Source: Cordylochernes scorpioides (lineage: Eukaryota > Arthropoda > Arachnida > Pseudoscorpiones > Chernetidae). Taken from it: a stretch of 64,000 nt of DNA. Shown piece by piece: positions 63,511 through 64,000 of this stretch. How positions within the stretch are numbered: the first letter of the stretch is position 1; the number at the start of each line of letters is the position of its first letter. Both the position numbers and the translations under genes were made by a program. Where the stretch lies: the NCBI GenBank assembly GCA_030710605.1, contig CP092877.1, positions 42,826,406 to 42,890,405 on the forward strand, given 5' to 3'. Below the pieces are notes generated by a model that was not told where the DNA came from, made no database searches, and saw only the letters and a list, made by a program, of their open reading frames with translations.

Positions 63511-64000
63511 TAGAAATAAATTGTATTTGAATTGTAGAAGTTTTCTCTCTATAACTTTGAGCTTCCGACCTTAATGTTCAAACTGATTTTTTTGTATGTT
63601 CTCTTTCTTCACGTGGTATAAACTATCTAATTTTTATCTAAATGACTTTTGATAAATAACTTTAGAGTTTTTAAAAATGAGAGAGATTTTTGATATTTTT
63701 TAAAAATAGAATTACAATCATTGGTAATAAATATGCGCTCCAGGAACCTGGTTTAACTAAATAAATACAAGTATGCTTGTATTTACTTGTAAATACTTGT
63801 ATATAGTACGAATATGTTGTGGTGTGTATAGGAATTCTGATTGGCTATATTGGAACCCTCTGTATAACGGCAGGGTACCATCGACTGTGGACTCACAAAT
63901 CTTACAAGGCCAAGCTACCTCTCAGGATTTTCTACATGATTGGATCCTGTATTAATGGACAGGTAACTTTCCCTCATTTATTGTTGAGTCGTTGTCAACT
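63511..64000. other. Intron or intergenic DNA, no assignable feature
   Basis: AT-rich to about 63770, then mixed sequence. No exon continuing the desaturase is recognisable. Confidence 0.4.

Overview
The window is a repeat-dense, AT-rich stretch of an arthropod nuclear genome. An insect is likely, but I cannot place it further. It holds almost no host coding sequence. The best host feature is one coding exon near the right end (61906-62089, +) whose protein matches the N-terminus of an insect acyl-CoA delta-9 desaturase and is followed by a clean GTGAGT donor. A weaker candidate is a membrane-protein exon at about 46836-47033 (-) that resembles an insect odorant receptor. Nearly everything else is transposable elements, many nested, plus tandem repeats.

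Layout. 1-4.4 kb: a nearly intact R1/I-like LINE on the minus strand (ORF1 with zinc knuckles; ORF2 with endonuclease, reverse transcriptase and start of RNase H, broken by a single stop). 5.7-7.1 kb: a promoter-like segment and a decayed Helitron helicase tail carrying a second, small Helitron. 7.86-9.1 kb: a 25-bp minisatellite. 9.3 kb: a hAT MITE. 10.1-18.1 kb: full-length Gypsy-type LTR retrotransposon (element 1, two 682-bp LTRs). 18.2-19.6 kb: a Tc1-like transposon with perfect 47-bp ends. 20.5-21.8 kb: second Helitron-tail copy and an LTR-like repeat. 22-24.1 kb: gag-like debris and a truncated Penelope-like element with GIY-YIG domain and inverted ends. 26.1-30.7 kb: two truncated minus-strand Gypsy elements. 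31.75-34.1 kb: a very young, internally deleted LTR element keeping only Gag-protease (element C). 34.2-36.2 kb: LTR-like pieces. 36.2-42.3 kb: element 2, a relative of element 1 that has lost the RT and integrase cores but keeps a long open frame. 42.3-44.0 kb: two tandem-repeat families whose units carry hammerhead ribozymes. 44.0-46.8 kb: a non-coding LTR element (element D). 47.2-53.5 kb: a transposon with inverted ends of about 470 bp, interrupted by LINE pieces, one with a twin-priming inversion, and an LTR. 54.9-61.5 kb: transposon fragments, a tRNA-derived SINE-like head, palindromes, and an unclassified 1.3-kb inverted-repeat element. 62.9-63.5 kb: a complete short Helitron with 73-bp internal repeats.

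The most notable system is the ribozyme-bearing DNA at 42.3-44.0 kb. Five separate units contain all conserved hammerhead core nucleotides, a paired stem II, a paired two-part stem I and a minimal palindromic stem III. Units are about 339 and 320 bp, the architecture expected for retrozyme-like or Penelope-terminal repeats that make self-cleaving RNA. A third, imperfect hammerhead-like motif sits in the inverted ends of the Penelope-like element at 23-24 kb. A second theme is LTR elements that have lost their enzymes but keep open Gag/protease-derived frames (elements 2 and C), and a shared LTR-adjacent 12-mer (AGTCGACAGGAT) that may be an unusual primer-binding site.
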